Part shown: positions 17,914 through 30,422 of the stretch, one piece after another | Numbering within the stretch: position 1 is the first letter of the stretch | How the letters are laid out: each line of letters opens with the position of its first letter | Source: Salipiger sp. IMCC34102 | Lineage (GTDB): Bacteria; Pseudomonadota; Alphaproteobacteria; Rhodobacterales; Rhodobacteraceae | NCBI RefSeq assembly: GCF_004145405.1 | Contig: NZ_SELQ01000002.1 | Coordinates: 248,001 to 312,000 of the forward strand | DNA: 64,000 nucleotides | Direction of reading: 5' to 3' | The notes under the pieces: generated by a model | What the model saw: only the letters and a program-made list of their open reading frames with translations | The model's database searches: none | Told to the model about the DNA's origin: nothing | Translations under genes and position numbers: made by a program

Positions 17914-18479
17914 CAGACAGGTCCCCCTTGGACCGAGACGCCCAGCAGCGTCAGAATGAAGGCGATCCCGAAGGAAAACCCGAGGATGCCCAGAAGGACG
18001 GTCCCCAGCGATTTGAAGAGGCTTCCGAAGCCGTGCAACTCGTTGACGAAGTGCAGCAGCGCGAAGACCAGCCAAGCCAGGCCCACCAAGGTCACCAAGG
18101 TGGCCATCGGTGGCAGGATCAGCAGCGCGATCGTTTGCGCTACCTGGATCACCAACCCGATCCCCTGCCACCAGGCGACCAGCAGGACCGTCTGATCGTG
18201 GGTTCCGGTTCCGCCGAAGATACGTCCCATCAAGTGGATCGCGAAGGTCAGCACGACCAGCGAACAAGCCAGTATCAGTGTGAGCGTGAATGGCGTCATC
18301 CGCACGGCCATCTCGCCGGTCACGATGACCTGCCCCAATTCGACCAGCAGTACGCTGAGGATCGTGACAAGCGCCAGCAGCGCATACCGCGTGGCGCGCG
18401 ACAGGGGCTCGGACAGCAGGCGCCGGCTTGTCCCGGCGGGGTCGATGAGCGAGCGTTTCACGAAAGTGCCGGTGGTCAC
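17913..18479 (-). CDS. YIP1-family membrane protein 1 (suf operon)
   Basis: A 188-residue membrane protein with about five hydrophobic helices after a short basic N-terminus. The fold type (YIP1 family) is inferred from the helix pattern and from known roseobacter suf operons that contain such genes. It starts at GTG 18479 in a GTGA overlap with the other YIP1 gene and ends in an ATGA overlap with sufS. Function is unknown; coupling to sufS suggests a role linked to iron-sulfur assembly or membrane delivery, which is inference. Confidence 0.75.
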   Translation of the reverse strand: MTTGTFVKRSLIDPAGTSRRLLSEPLSRATRYALLALVTILSVLLVELGQVIVTGEMAVRMTPFTLTLILACSLVVLTFAIHLMGRIFGGTGTHDQTVLLVAWWQGIGLVIQVAQTIALLILPPMATLVTLVGLAWLVFALLHFVNELHGFGSLFKSLGTVLLGILGFSFGIAFILTLLGVSVQGGPV

Positions 18480-18973
18480 GCCTCGGCCTCGCGCAGGCTT
18501 TGCAGCCAGATCCAGAGGAACCCCAACACCCAGAGGGCGCCGACAAGCTGCGTGCCCGCCCCCGGCCCCACGAAGCCCGCCATGAGCCCGTAGAGCAGCA
18601 GCAGCGGCACGCTGGCCAGGAGCGACCAGAAGAGTGCCATGCGGGCCGACCAGAACGACCCCTGCCCGCCCAAAAGCCGTGCGACCAGATGGCTCGCTGC
18701 CGCGATCGCATAGAACAGCAGCGGCCAGACCATCAGCCAGGCAAAAAGCTCGTAGGTCATCAGCCGCGTCAGTTCCGGCACCTCGGCGCTCGGCGGCAGG
18801 TCGAACCCGGCCGACAGACGCACGAGGCGTGGCCATTGGGCCACGAAGACCAGCAGGCAGAAGACCAACAGATAGGCGATGGCGCGCTCCTCGCCACGGC
18901 CTTCGGCCAGGCGCGCGCGCATCACGCGGCGCGGCGCGCGCCAGCTTGCCAGTATGTCGGTCGTGACGGCCAT
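18476..18973 (-). CDS. YIP1-family membrane protein 2 (suf operon)
   Basis: A 165-residue protein. Residues 1-30 are basic and polar (DILASWRAPRRVMRARLAEG), followed by about four membrane helices (for example AIAYLLVFCLLVFVAQW and FAWLMVWPLLFYAIAAA). It overlaps sufD by four bases at its start and the first YIP1 gene at its end. The two YIP1 proteins may form a complex, since adjacent paralogous membrane genes often do. No catalytic motif is visible. Confidence 0.75.
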   Translation of the reverse strand: MAVTTDILASWRAPRRVMRARLAEGRGEERAIAYLLVFCLLVFVAQWPRLVRLSAGFDLPPSAEVPELTRLMTYELFAWLMVWPLLFYAIAAASHLVARLLGGQGSFWSARMALFWSLLASVPLLLLYGLMAGFVGPGAGTQLVGALWVLGFLWIWLQSLREAEA

Positions 18974-20252
18974 CAGCCCGCGTGGCGATCCAGCCAGCCG
19001 GCCAGCCGCTCGCGCAGGTCGTCGGCAAGGGCGTCGTCGTCGATCTCCTCCAGCGCTTCGGCCAGGAAGGCCAGCGTCAGCAGGTTCGTCGCCTGGCTCT
19101 CCGGCACCCCGCGTGAACGCAGGTAGAAAAGCGCCTCCTCCGAGATCGCACCGGAGGTCGAACCGTGCGAACAGGCCACGTCGTCGGCGTAGATCTCGAG
19201 CTCGGGCTTGGCCAGGAACTGGCTGTCGCCGTCCAGAAGCAGCGATTGACTGATCTGATAGCCGTCGGTCTTCTGCGCGCCTTCCTTCACGAGGATCTTG
19301 CCCTGAAACACGCCCACGGCCCCGTTGCGCAGCACCTTCTTGAAGACCTGCCGGCTTTCTCCGTTCAGGGCGTCGTGGGTGATGAAGACGGTGTCGTCGT
19401 GGTGGAACTTCTCTCCGTCGCCCACGCAGGCTCCGGCGACATGCGCCACGGCGTCGTCGCCCAGCATCTCGATCACGCAGTCGTTGCGGGTCAGGACGCC
19501 GTTCAGGGACAGGGTGAAGGACTTGAAGGTCGATTCGGCCCCGATCCGGGCGAAGGTGTGGGTGTTCATCCGGCGGCCATGGTCGCGGCCCTGCTGGCGC
19601 ACGTGGTGAAACGCGGCCCCGTCGGCGACGGAGACTTCCGTCACCGTGGACAGGCGCGCCGCGGCGGACCCGGTTTCCAGCAGCGTGACGGACGCGCCCT
19701 CTTCCACGCGGATCACGTGGTGCAGCACGGCGTCGGCGTCCTCGGCCGAGCGGCGATAGCGCAGGCACACCGGCCGGTCGGCCTTGCCCGTCGCGCGGAT
19801 CAGCACGCCGTCGGTCGCCGTCGCGGTGTTCAGCGCCGCAAGCGGCCGTTCGACCGGCGTCTGCCCGGCCAGTTCCAGAGAGCCATAGAGATCACGCGCC
19901 CAGGAGATATCCTGCGCCTCGGCCAGCCGGGAAATTTCGATCCCCGCGCCCGACAGATCGTCAGAGGCGTCGGAATCGAAGACTCCGTCGACGAAAACCA
20001 GCGTCAACGCGCCCGCGCCTTCGAAGAGCGCGTCGTCGTCATCCATCACCTCCGCCGGGGCGGAGTCGACCGCGACCAGCGCGGACGGATCGGTGAACTT
20101 CCAGTATTCATCGCGGCGGTGCGGCAGGCCCATGCGGGCGGCGCGGTGCAGCGCCTCTTCCCGCGCGGCGCGGGCCCAGGCGGGGCCGTCGGGCAGGACA
20201 GCCTCGGCCAGCCGGGCGTCGGTCGCCTCTTGCTTGAGCTTCGGCAGGGCCA

Positions 20253-20253
<1 letters not shown>
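18973..20253 (-). CDS. sufD: SufD iron-sulfur scaffold subunit
   Basis: A 426-residue SufD protein, part of the SufBC2D scaffold on which clusters are built. Family signs: the N-terminal helical part with RRDEYWKFTDPSAL, a long beta-helix core, and the C-terminal region with CSHGSTSGAISEEALFYLRS, typical of SufB/SufD. Start ATG 20253 overlaps the sufC stop (ATGA). An upstream in-frame extension runs into sufC and is not used. Confidence 0.96.
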
Positions 20254-21008
<755 letters not shown>

Positions 21009-21050
21009 TCTTTCTTCCTTTCGTCAGGACGCGGCGGTCCCGTTGTTCCT

Positions 21051-21361
21051 TCAGGCCAGCGACACGGCGGTGCCCGAGACGGACACCATCAACATGCTTT
21101 CGCCGACGACTTCGTAATCCAGATCGACCCCCACGACGGCATCGGCGCCAAGCGCTTTCGCCTCGGCCTCGATCTCCTTCATGGCAATATCACGGGCATC
21201 GCGCAGCTTGTTCTCGTAGGATCCCGACCGCCCGCCGATCACGTCAGTGACGGAGGCGAAGAAATCCCGCACGAAGTTCGCACCCATGATCGCCTCGCCC
21301 ACCACGACGCCGTGATAGGCAGTGATGGTGCGGCCCTCGATGGACTGGGTGGTCGTGACGA

Positions 21362-21365
<4 letters not shown>
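21051..21365 (-). CDS. YbjQ-family (UPF0145) protein between sufB and sufC
   Basis: A 104-residue protein of the YbjQ/UPF0145 family (often named heavy-metal-binding domain). Typical elements: [21 protein letters not shown] at the N-terminus, then a [30 protein letters not shown] pattern given here only in part: [18 protein letters not shown]. The family forms oligomers; its function is uncertain. ATG 21365 overlaps the sufB stop (ATGA), so it is co-translated with sufB. Confidence 0.88.
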
Positions 21366-22879
<1,514 letters not shown>

Positions 22880-22900
22880 ATCGTTTCCTCTCTCGCGGCC

Positions 22901-23941
22901 TCATGCCGCCTGACGTTTCTGCGCCGAAGCGCCCCAACGGTCCACGAACCGCTCGATTTCTTCTCGCCGCGTCTGCGGCCCCAGCGACACGCGCAGCGCG
23001 CAACCCGCGTCCTCGTCCGAGAACCCGAGCGTCTGCAGCACCCGGCTCGCACGGACCTTGCCGCTCGAACAGGCCGATCCCGCGCTGACGGCGAACCCCG
23101 CAAGGTCCATCGACATCACCTGGGTTTCGCCCTTCCAGCCGGGGGTCACGAAACAGGCCGTGTTGGGCAGCCGCTCCAGCGAATTCCCTACAAAAATAGT
23201 CTGCGAAGAGACCTCTACAATGGCCTTTTCTAGAAAAGTTCTAAGATCCGCAACCCGGTCCCAGAGGCCATCCGCAAGATCGACTTGCGCGGCCTTTGCC
23301 GCCGCACCCATGCCCGCAATGGCAATGACGTTCTCGGTGCCGGACCGGCGTCCCATCTCCTGTCCGCCGCCTCGGATCTGGGCCGCGATCTCCGCTCCTT
23401 GCGGCACGATCAGCGCGCCCACCCCCTTCGGCCCGCCGAACTTGTGCGCCGAAAGGAACACCATCCCGACGCCGGACCAACCGTAGGAAAACGGCACGCG
23501 CCCGAACCCTTGGGTAATGTCGCTGACGGCCAGACCTTCCGGCAGGTGCTGCAGGATCCCGGTCTCCGAGTTGGCGAGCTGCACGCAGGCGCGCGTGGGA
23601 TCGGGGACCTGGACGCGGCCCCCCTCCACGGTCAGGGTCGCGTCGCACCAGGTGCGCACTGCTTCGTGTTCGATCCCCGCACAAATCAGGCCGCGCCCCG
23701 AGAGCGCCAGGGCCGCCGCCTCGGTCGATCCGCTGACGAAGATCACGTCCGCCCCGCCGGCCCCCACTGCCTCGGCGATCTGGCCGCGGGCGCGCTCGAC
23801 CAGTCCCTTGGCGGCCCGACCTTCGGCGTGCACCGACGAGGGGTTGCCCACGACATCCATCGCCGCGACCATCGCGGCCCGCGCCTCCGCCCGCAAGGGC
23901 GTCGTCGCGTTATGATCGAGGTAGCACCGTTCCATCTTCAT
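22901..23941 (-). CDS. iscS: IscS/NifS-like cysteine desulfurase
   Basis: A 346-residue group-I cysteine desulfurase, shorter than E. coli IscS (404). The start YLDHNATTPLR is characteristic; the PLP lysine lies in VFLSAHKFGGPKG; the active cysteine is in SAGSACSSGKVRAS. It sits between the iscR-like gene and sufB, as in the R. sphaeroides isc-suf operon. The start is uncertain: ATGs at 23935, 23941 and 23950 are all possible and lie inside extragenic repeat copy B, which blurs ribosome-site evidence. Confidence 0.9.
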   Translation of the reverse strand: MKMERCYLDHNATTPLRAEARAAMVAAMDVVGNPSSVHAEGRAAKGLVERARGQIAEAVGAGGADVIFVSGSTEAAALALSGRGLICAGIEHEAVRTWCDATLTVEGGRVQVPDPTRACVQLANSETGILQHLPEGLAVSDITQGFGRVPFSYGWSGVGMVFLSAHKFGGPKGVGALIVPQGAEIAAQIRGGGQEMGRRSGTENVIAIAGMGAAAKAAQVDLADGLWDRVADLRTFLEKAIVEVSSQTIFVGNSLERLPNTACFVTPGWKGETQVMSMDLAGFAVSAGSACSSGKVRASRVLQTLGFSDEDAGCALRVSLGPQTRREEIERFVDRWGASAQKRQAA

Positions 23942-23980
23942 CTGGCCCATAAACTCCGGGGTCCGGGGCAGCGCCCCGGA
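23936..23980. repeat. Extragenic repeat copy B
   Basis: On the minus strand the core CCGGAGTTTATGGGCCAG followed by ATGAAG repeats the pattern of copies A and E, joined to a CCGGGGC/GCCCCGG hairpin. It forms the iscR-iscS spacer and includes the candidate start codons of iscS. Confidence 0.6.
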
Positions 23981-23994
23981 TGGGCGCAGCCCAT

Positions 23995-24456
23995 TCAATT
24001 CTCGTCGACGACTTCGAACAGCGCGGGCACGGCCGGACAGGGTGCCATGCCGTTGCCCACCACGTCCGACAGCCGCGTCTGGTGCAGGAAGACGTAGACA
24101 TGCGCACTCAAACCTTCCCACAACCGGTTCGTCAGCGATTGCGCCCGGCTGCCGGAGGTGCCGCCGGAGGCGCCCGCGCCCTTGTGCATGGCGCTCACCG
24201 TCTCGTCCACGGCGCCGAGGATATCGGCCACGCGGATCTCGGAGGCCGGGCGCGCCAGCCTGTAGCCGCCACCGGGGCCGCGTACCGATTGCACCAGCCC
24301 CGCCCGCCGCAGCTTGACGAACAACTGCTCGAGATACGGCAAAGAGATGTCCTGACGCTTGGAGATCTCGCTCAGGCTGATCAGCTTGTCCTCCGGCTGC
24401 AGGGCCACGTCCGCCAATGCCACCATCGCGTAGCGGCCCTTCGTGCTCAGTTTCAT
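23995..24456 (-). CDS. iscR: Rrf2/IscR-like regulator of the isc-suf operon
   Basis: A 153-residue Rrf2-family regulator. The winged helix-turn-helix occupies about residues 1-70 (MKLSTKGRYAMVALADVAL; then KRQDISLPYLEQLFVKLRRA). E. coli IscR uses three clustered cysteines; here only one cysteine exists, C140 near the C-terminus (GNGMAPCPAVP). R. sphaeroides IscR is known for unusual cluster ligation with a single cysteine, so this fits the group. It is first in the operon, with a strong AAGGAGGGAAC ribosome site, and likely senses iron-sulfur status to control iscS-suf expression. Confidence 0.9.
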   Translation of the reverse strand: MKLSTKGRYAMVALADVALQPEDKLISLSEISKRQDISLPYLEQLFVKLRRAGLVQSVRGPGGGYRLARPASEIRVADILGAVDETVSAMHKGAGASGGTSGSRAQSLTNRLWEGLSAHVYVFLHQTRLSDVVGNGMAPCPAVPALFEVVDEN

Positions 24457-24581
24457 CGGTTCCCTCCTTGTGGCCCCAACCCCCCGGGGGCCCGCCAGAT
24501 CCCTGTCCGGCCGTATCGCGTTGACGAAAAGCAGCAAGGCGATTAGGTCACGTCAACCCGTCTTCTGCACCTCGCAAAGAC

Positions 24582-24596
24582 TTAGAAACGTTCTAA
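24582..24596. promoter_or_regulatory. Irr/ICE-like iron control dyad
   Basis: TTAGAA-ACG-TTCTAA is a perfect 6-base inverted repeat with a 3-base centre, matching the iron control element bound by Irr in alphaproteobacteria (about TTTAGAA-N3-TTCTAAA). It lies in the spacer between iscR (start 24456, minus) and the hydrolase (start 24644, plus), and so could control either or both. Confidence 0.7.
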
Positions 24597-24643
24597 AGTG
24601 GCCGGCGGTTCTCGTCAACCGGCCCTCAGCTCGGAAGGCCCAG

Positions 24644-25297
24644 ATGCCCGAAGTCATATTTCCCGGTCCCGAAGGTCGCCTCGAAGGCCGTTATCACCCC
24701 CAGCGGGACCGCGACGCGCCGATCGCCATCGTGCTGCACCCGCACCCGCAATTCGGGGGCACGATGAACAACAAGGTCGTCTACAACCTGCACTACGCCT
24801 TCTACCAGATGGGCTTCACCGTGCTGCGCTTCAACTTCCGCGGCGTGGGCCGCAGCCAAGGGGAATACGACCAGGGCATCGGCGAGCTCTCGGATGCCGC
24901 CTCGGCGCTCGATTACCTGCAGTCGATGAACTCCAACGCCAAGCATTGCTGGGTCGCGGGCTTCTCCTTCGGGGCCTGGATCGGGATGCAGCTTCTGATG
25001 CGACGGCCCGAGATCACGGGCTTCATCAGCGTGAGCCCGCCCGCCAACATGTACGACTTCAGCTTCCTGGCCCCCTGCCCCTCCTCGGGTCTGGTCATCA
25101 ACGGCGCCGCCGACCGCGTGGCCCCGCCCGCCGATACCACGAGCCTCGTGAACAAGCTGCACGAGCAAAAGGGCATCACCATCACCCATGAAGAGGTCGA
25201 AGGCGCCGGGCATTTCTTCGAGGAACCGCACATGGAGCCGATGATCGGCACCGTGCAGGACTACGTCCGCCGCCGCCTGACCGAAAGCACGCGATGA
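24644..25297 (+). CDS. Alpha/beta hydrolase (KANL3/Tex30-like, dienelactone hydrolase type)
   Basis: A 217-residue single-domain hydrolase. Elements: the oxyanion region HPHPQFGGTMNNKVVY, the nucleophile serine in AGFSFGAWIG, the acid in INGAADRVAPP and the histidine in EGAGHFFEEP. Such cytosolic serine hydrolases act on esters or thioesters; the substrate is not known. The chosen ATG has GGAAGG upstream. It is divergent from iscR with the ICE-like dyad between them and overlaps the next small gene by four bases. Confidence 0.88.
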   Translation: MPEVIFPGPEGRLEGRYHPQRDRDAPIAIVLHPHPQFGGTMNNKVVYNLHYAFYQMGFTVLRFNFRGVGRSQGEYDQGIGELSDAASALDYLQSMNSNAKHCWVAGFSFGAWIGMQLLMRRPEITGFISVSPPANMYDFSFLAPCPSSGLVINGAADRVAPPADTTSLVNKLHEQKGITITHEEVEGAGHFFEEPHMEPMIGTVQDYVRRRLTESTR

Positions 25298-25512
25298 GCT
25301 ACGTCGAGGAGGTCGCGAACGAACTCGCCGCCAAGGCGCTCGAGGACGAGGCCCGCACCGGCGACGACAAGATCGTGGCCCGGGTGGGAGAGATCCTCGG
25401 CGCCTCCTCGCAGACCCTGCAGGAAAGCTACCTGACCGCCGTGCGGGTACGGCGCGCGGAAGAACGCGCACGAAGCTTGCTTGCGGAGCGCGCGGCGTCA
25501 CATCAGGGCTGA
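25294..25512 (+). CDS. Hypothetical 72-residue helical protein
   Basis: A charged, Ala/Glu/Arg-rich protein predicted to be nearly all helix (EEVANELAAKALEDEART, then RVRRAEERARSLLAERAA). Its ATG overlaps the hydrolase TGA (ATGA), indicating coupled translation. No family recognised and no cysteines or membrane helix. The ordered overlap supports a real gene, perhaps a partner of the hydrolase. Confidence 0.65.
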   Translation: MSYVEEVANELAAKALEDEARTGDDKIVARVGEILGASSQTLQESYLTAVRVRRAEERARSLLAERAASHQG

Positions 25513-25536
25513 TCCCATACTGCGAAAGCCCATTCC

Positions 25537-26445
25537 ATGACCCAGATCCGGACCTTCGCCACGGCCCGCCCCCTGTGGGCGGCCGTGATCGCGGTGCTTG
25601 TCGTGCTGGCCCTGCTGTTTTCTCCGGTGCTCATCTCCGGCCCGACGGACCTGACGCAGGGCACCGGCACGCTCGAAGTGGTGGTGGGGCTTTTCGCGCT
25701 CGTCTTTCAAAGCGCGGCGGCGGCGCTGGCGCTGGCCGCGGTCTGGGTGCTTGGCTGGGGCCGCGAGACTACGCTGATCGCCCGCTCCGACCCAGAGGGA
25801 CTCAAACTCTCCGCCTGGTTCCTGGGGCCGGTCGTGATCTTGTGCCTGGCGTGTGCGGTGCTGGCGCTGCAGGCGCCGCGCTACGACGCGACGGGGGCGC
25901 GGCTTGTCATGACGCTGCTCTTCGGCCTCGCCGTCGGTGTGACCGAGGAGGTCCTCTTTCGCGGAGTGCTGATGCACGGGCTGCGCAGCCGGGTCTCGAC
26001 CGGACGCGCGCTGGTGATCTGTTCGCTGGCCTTTGCCGTCAGTCACTCGGCCAACGGGCTCTGGGGACAGTCCCCCCTGCTGACCGCGCAGCAGATCGGG
26101 TTCACCTTCGTCTTCGGCGCCCTTCTGGGCGCCATCGCGCTGCAGACAGCGTCGCTGTGGCCCGCGATCCTGCTGCACGGGCTTTGGGACGTCGCCGTCA
26201 TCACCCTGCAACTGGTGGAGGATCCCTTCGTCCCCGAACCGGGCTCTGACCCGACCGGTCCCGTGCCCCAGGGCGGCCCCCCGCCCGACGCGACGACCTA
26301 CGACGCCCCGCCGCTCGAGACCTGGGCCGTGATCGGAACCGCCGGTGTGGCACTGGGGGTCATCGCGGTGGTGGGACTTCTTGCGCTGATCGTCTACCGG
26401 CGGTGGCGCCGGCGGATTGCCGCCTCGGCGGTCTGGCGCGCATGA
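25537..26445 (+). CDS. CPBP-family intramembrane metalloprotease
   Basis: A 302-residue membrane protein with about eight hydrophobic helices. It carries the CPBP (CAAX protease/bacteriocin-processing, Abi) motifs: EEVLFR in VTEEVLFRGVLMHG, the histidine in FAVSHSANG and the third motif HGLWDV. These form the glutamate/histidine active site in the membrane. A proline-rich loop (about residues 225-260) precedes the last helix, and the C-terminus is basic (RRWRRR). Substrate unknown. Confidence 0.85.
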   Translation: MTQIRTFATARPLWAAVIAVLVVLALLFSPVLISGPTDLTQGTGTLEVVVGLFALVFQSAAAALALAAVWVLGWGRETTLIARSDPEGLKLSAWFLGPVVILCLACAVLALQAPRYDATGARLVMTLLFGLAVGVTEEVLFRGVLMHGLRSRVSTGRALVICSLAFAVSHSANGLWGQSPLLTAQQIGFTFVFGALLGAIALQTASLWPAILLHGLWDVAVITLQLVEDPFVPEPGSDPTGPVPQGGPPPDATTYDAPPLETWAVIGTAGVALGVIAVVGLLALIVYRRWRRRIAASAVWRA

Positions 26446-26526
26446 CGCGATTGCGCCGATTGCCTCTATACAAGACGGCGGGCGCGGCGTAGGCGGCGCG
26501 CACCCGACGACCGAAAGCCGCACCCG

Positions 26527-28734
<2,208 letters not shown>

Positions 28735-28865
28735 CGATTAAGCCGCATTTTGTCGCGGAATAGACCCCCAACGGCCCAATTCCGTCGAAATTCTGGAAAA
28801 ATTCTGAACTCCCGCCCACCCTGATCGTTGGGGGGCCAATTGCGACATGCACAAGGGACGCCACC

Positions 28866-29006
28866 ATGGCTTCGACTGCGAAAACGACGAACGAAAACAC
28901 AAAGCCGGCACAGCGTGATGCCGAGCAATCCACGACCCAGCGTCAGCCGATATCGGCCACGGCCCGGTCCGAATCTTACCGCTTCCGGGATTTCGCTAGC
29001 ATCTGA
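28866..29006 (+). CDS. Possible 46-residue polar peptide
   Basis: ATG at 28866 with AAGGGA about nine bases upstream; reads to TGA at 29006. The peptide is rich in Ala, Thr, Gln and Ser (MASTAKTTNENTKPAQRDAE at its start) with no cysteines, membrane helix or known domain. It may be a real small protein or chance; evidence is limited to the ribosome site. Confidence 0.3.
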   Translation: MASTAKTTNENTKPAQRDAEQSTTQRQPISATARSESYRFRDFASI

Positions 29007-29203
29007 CCTGCCGGGGGATCCGGCGGATCACGAGGCCATCGTCGCCGGACACCGGATCGCTGCTAGACCTTGGCGGCCGGAATCTGCGCAGGCGCGGCCT
29101 TTTGGCGGACCCGACCGCGATGCGACGGTCGTCCCGCCGGCGTGCCAGGATCGTTTTGCTCTCCGGCCGGGGCTTGGGTCGATCGTCCGCCCACACCTCT
29201 CGC

Positions 29204-29221
29204 GATAACGGAACCGTTATC
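29204..29221. promoter_or_regulatory. 18-base dyad upstream of yqaE
   Basis: GATAACGG-AA-CCGTTATC, a perfect 8-base inverted repeat, 46 bases before the YqaE start. A TTGACA at 29234-29239 lies just downstream, though no good -10 follows. Looks like a binding site for a dimeric regulator (LacI-like in form); the regulator is not identified. Confidence 0.45.
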
Positions 29222-29266
29222 AGCTGGCTTGCGTTGACACCGGAACCATACCGGAGGCCCGAAGCC

Positions 29267-29449
29267 ATGAATATACTCAAGCTTGTTCTCGCCGTGATCC
29301 TGCCCCCGCTGGGCGTTCTTCTCGAAGAGGGCATCGGCAAGCAGTTCCTGATCAACGTCCTGCTGACCCTGCTGGGCTTCATTCCCGGCCTCGTTCACGC
29401 GGTCTGGATCATCGCGCGGTCGCCCTCGACGCAGTCGACGACGCTGTGA
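29267..29449 (+). CDS. YqaE/Pmp3-family membrane protein
   Basis: A 60-residue protein with two hydrophobic helices, the first with the signature LAVILPPLGVLLEEG and the second with LINVLLTLLGFIPGLVHAVW. Pmp3/YqaE proteins are small plasma-membrane proteins linked to membrane potential and stress in bacteria, fungi and plants. ATG has a CGGAGG site. Its TGA overlaps the next gene's GTG (GTGA). Confidence 0.93.
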   Translation: MNILKLVLAVILPPLGVLLEEGIGKQFLINVLLTLLGFIPGLVHAVWIIARSPSTQSTTL

Positions 29450-29826
29450 GCGATCACGAAGCCCGCCTGCGGCGTCTGGAAAGCCTCGCCGTCAAGATGG
29501 ACTCGGCGTTCCGTTTGCCCATCGTGAACATGCGGATCGGCTGGGATGCGATCATCGGAATCGTCCCTGGGATAGGCGATGTTTTGACGCTGGTTCCCGC
29601 CCTGATGATCCTGGGGGAAGCGAAACGTCTGGGCGCCTCGACAGCGACGATAAGCCGGATGGGGGTCAACACGGCCGTGGACGTCCTGATCGGCGGCATT
29701 CCGATCATCGGCGACCTGTTCGACGCCAGGTTCAAGTCCAATCGGCGCAACGTGCAGATCCTGCGCCAGCACCTTTATGAAAAAGGGGCCGTGCTTGATC
29801 CGCGCAGCCCCTTGATGGCGATGTGA
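29446..29826 (+). CDS. DUF4112 membrane protein
   Basis: A 126-residue protein of the DUF4112 family. Start GTG at 29446. Pattern: charged N-terminus (HEARLRRLESLAVKMDSAF), then two Gly-rich hydrophobic segments, GWDAIIGIVPGIGDVLTLV and DVLIGGIPIIGDLFD. Function is unknown. Coupled by a four-base overlap to the YqaE gene; both are small membrane proteins, so a shared membrane role is likely. A terminator follows. Confidence 0.9.
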   Translation: MSDHEARLRRLESLAVKMDSAFRLPIVNMRIGWDAIIGIVPGIGDVLTLVPALMILGEAKRLGASTATISRMGVNTAVDVLIGGIPIIGDLFDARFKSNRRNVQILRQHLYEKGAVLDPRSPLMAM

Positions 29827-29828
29827 AG

Positions 29829-29855
29829 CGGCGGGCCCAACGGCCCGCCTTTTTC
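29829..29855 (+). terminator. Rho-independent terminator after DUF4112 gene
   Basis: Stem GCGGGCC-CAAC-GGCCCGC followed by TTTTT. It is three bases beyond the DUF4112 stop, and its 3' side also lies just beyond the ndk stop, where it could act for both convergent genes. Confidence 0.85.
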
Positions 29856-29857
29856 GT

Positions 29858-30280
29858 TCAGCCGACCAGCTCGAGGCCGGAGAAGAAGAACGCGATCTCT
29901 TCCTTGGCGGTCTCGGGCGCGTCGGAGCCGTGGACCGAGTTTTCGCCGACCGACTCAGCGAATTCGGCGCGGATCGTGCCGGGGGCTGCGTCTGCCGGGT
30001 TCGTCGCGCCCATGACTTCGCGGTTCTTCGCGATGGCGCCTTCACCTTCCAGCACCTGGACGACGACCGGCTCGGAGGCCATGAATTCGGTCAGCTCGCC
30101 GAAGAAGGGGCGATCCTTGTGGACCTCGTAGAACTTGCCGGCCTGCGCGGGCGTCAGGTGAATGCGCTTGGAGGCCACGACCCGCAGGCCCGCCTCTTCG
30201 AACTTGGCAATGATCTTGCCGGTCAGGTTGCGCTTGGTGGCATCGGGCTTGATGATGGAGAGCGTGCGTTCGACAGCCAT
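29858..30280 (-). CDS. ndk: Nucleoside diphosphate kinase
   Basis: A 140-residue enzyme that balances nucleoside di- and triphosphates by a phosphohistidine intermediate. The start [18 protein letters not shown], the nucleotide site and the active-site histidine in [14 protein letters not shown] (about residue 117) are all present. Length is exact for the family. An upstream frame is open but ATG 30280 gives the canonical N-terminus. Confidence 0.98.
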   Translation of the reverse strand: MAVERTLSIIKPDATKRNLTGKIIAKFEEAGLRVVASKRIHLTPAQAGKFYEVHKDRPFFGELTEFMASEPVVVQVLEGEGAIAKNREVMGATNPADAAPGTIRAEFAESVGENSVHGSDAPETAKEEIAFFFSGLELVG

Positions 30281-30422
30281 TTGGGACCTCGTATCTGGTG
30301 GGTTCATGTTTCCCGCGCGCCCTAGCATGCGGGCGTGGCGCTGAAAAGCGCGAACGGTCGGGCTTGGCCGAACGCGAAATTCGGTTAGGCTCACGGGACC
30401 GTGATTCCTTTAAGGACAAGCC

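Larger units (their letters stand above)
28735..29266. other. 532-base spacer with a short frame and a dyad
   Basis: Between the helicase and the YqaE gene. It holds one short frame with a plausible ribosome site (28866-29006) and an 18-base dyad (29204-29221). The rest shows nothing recognisable; there is no clear terminator after the helicase. Confidence 0.5.
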
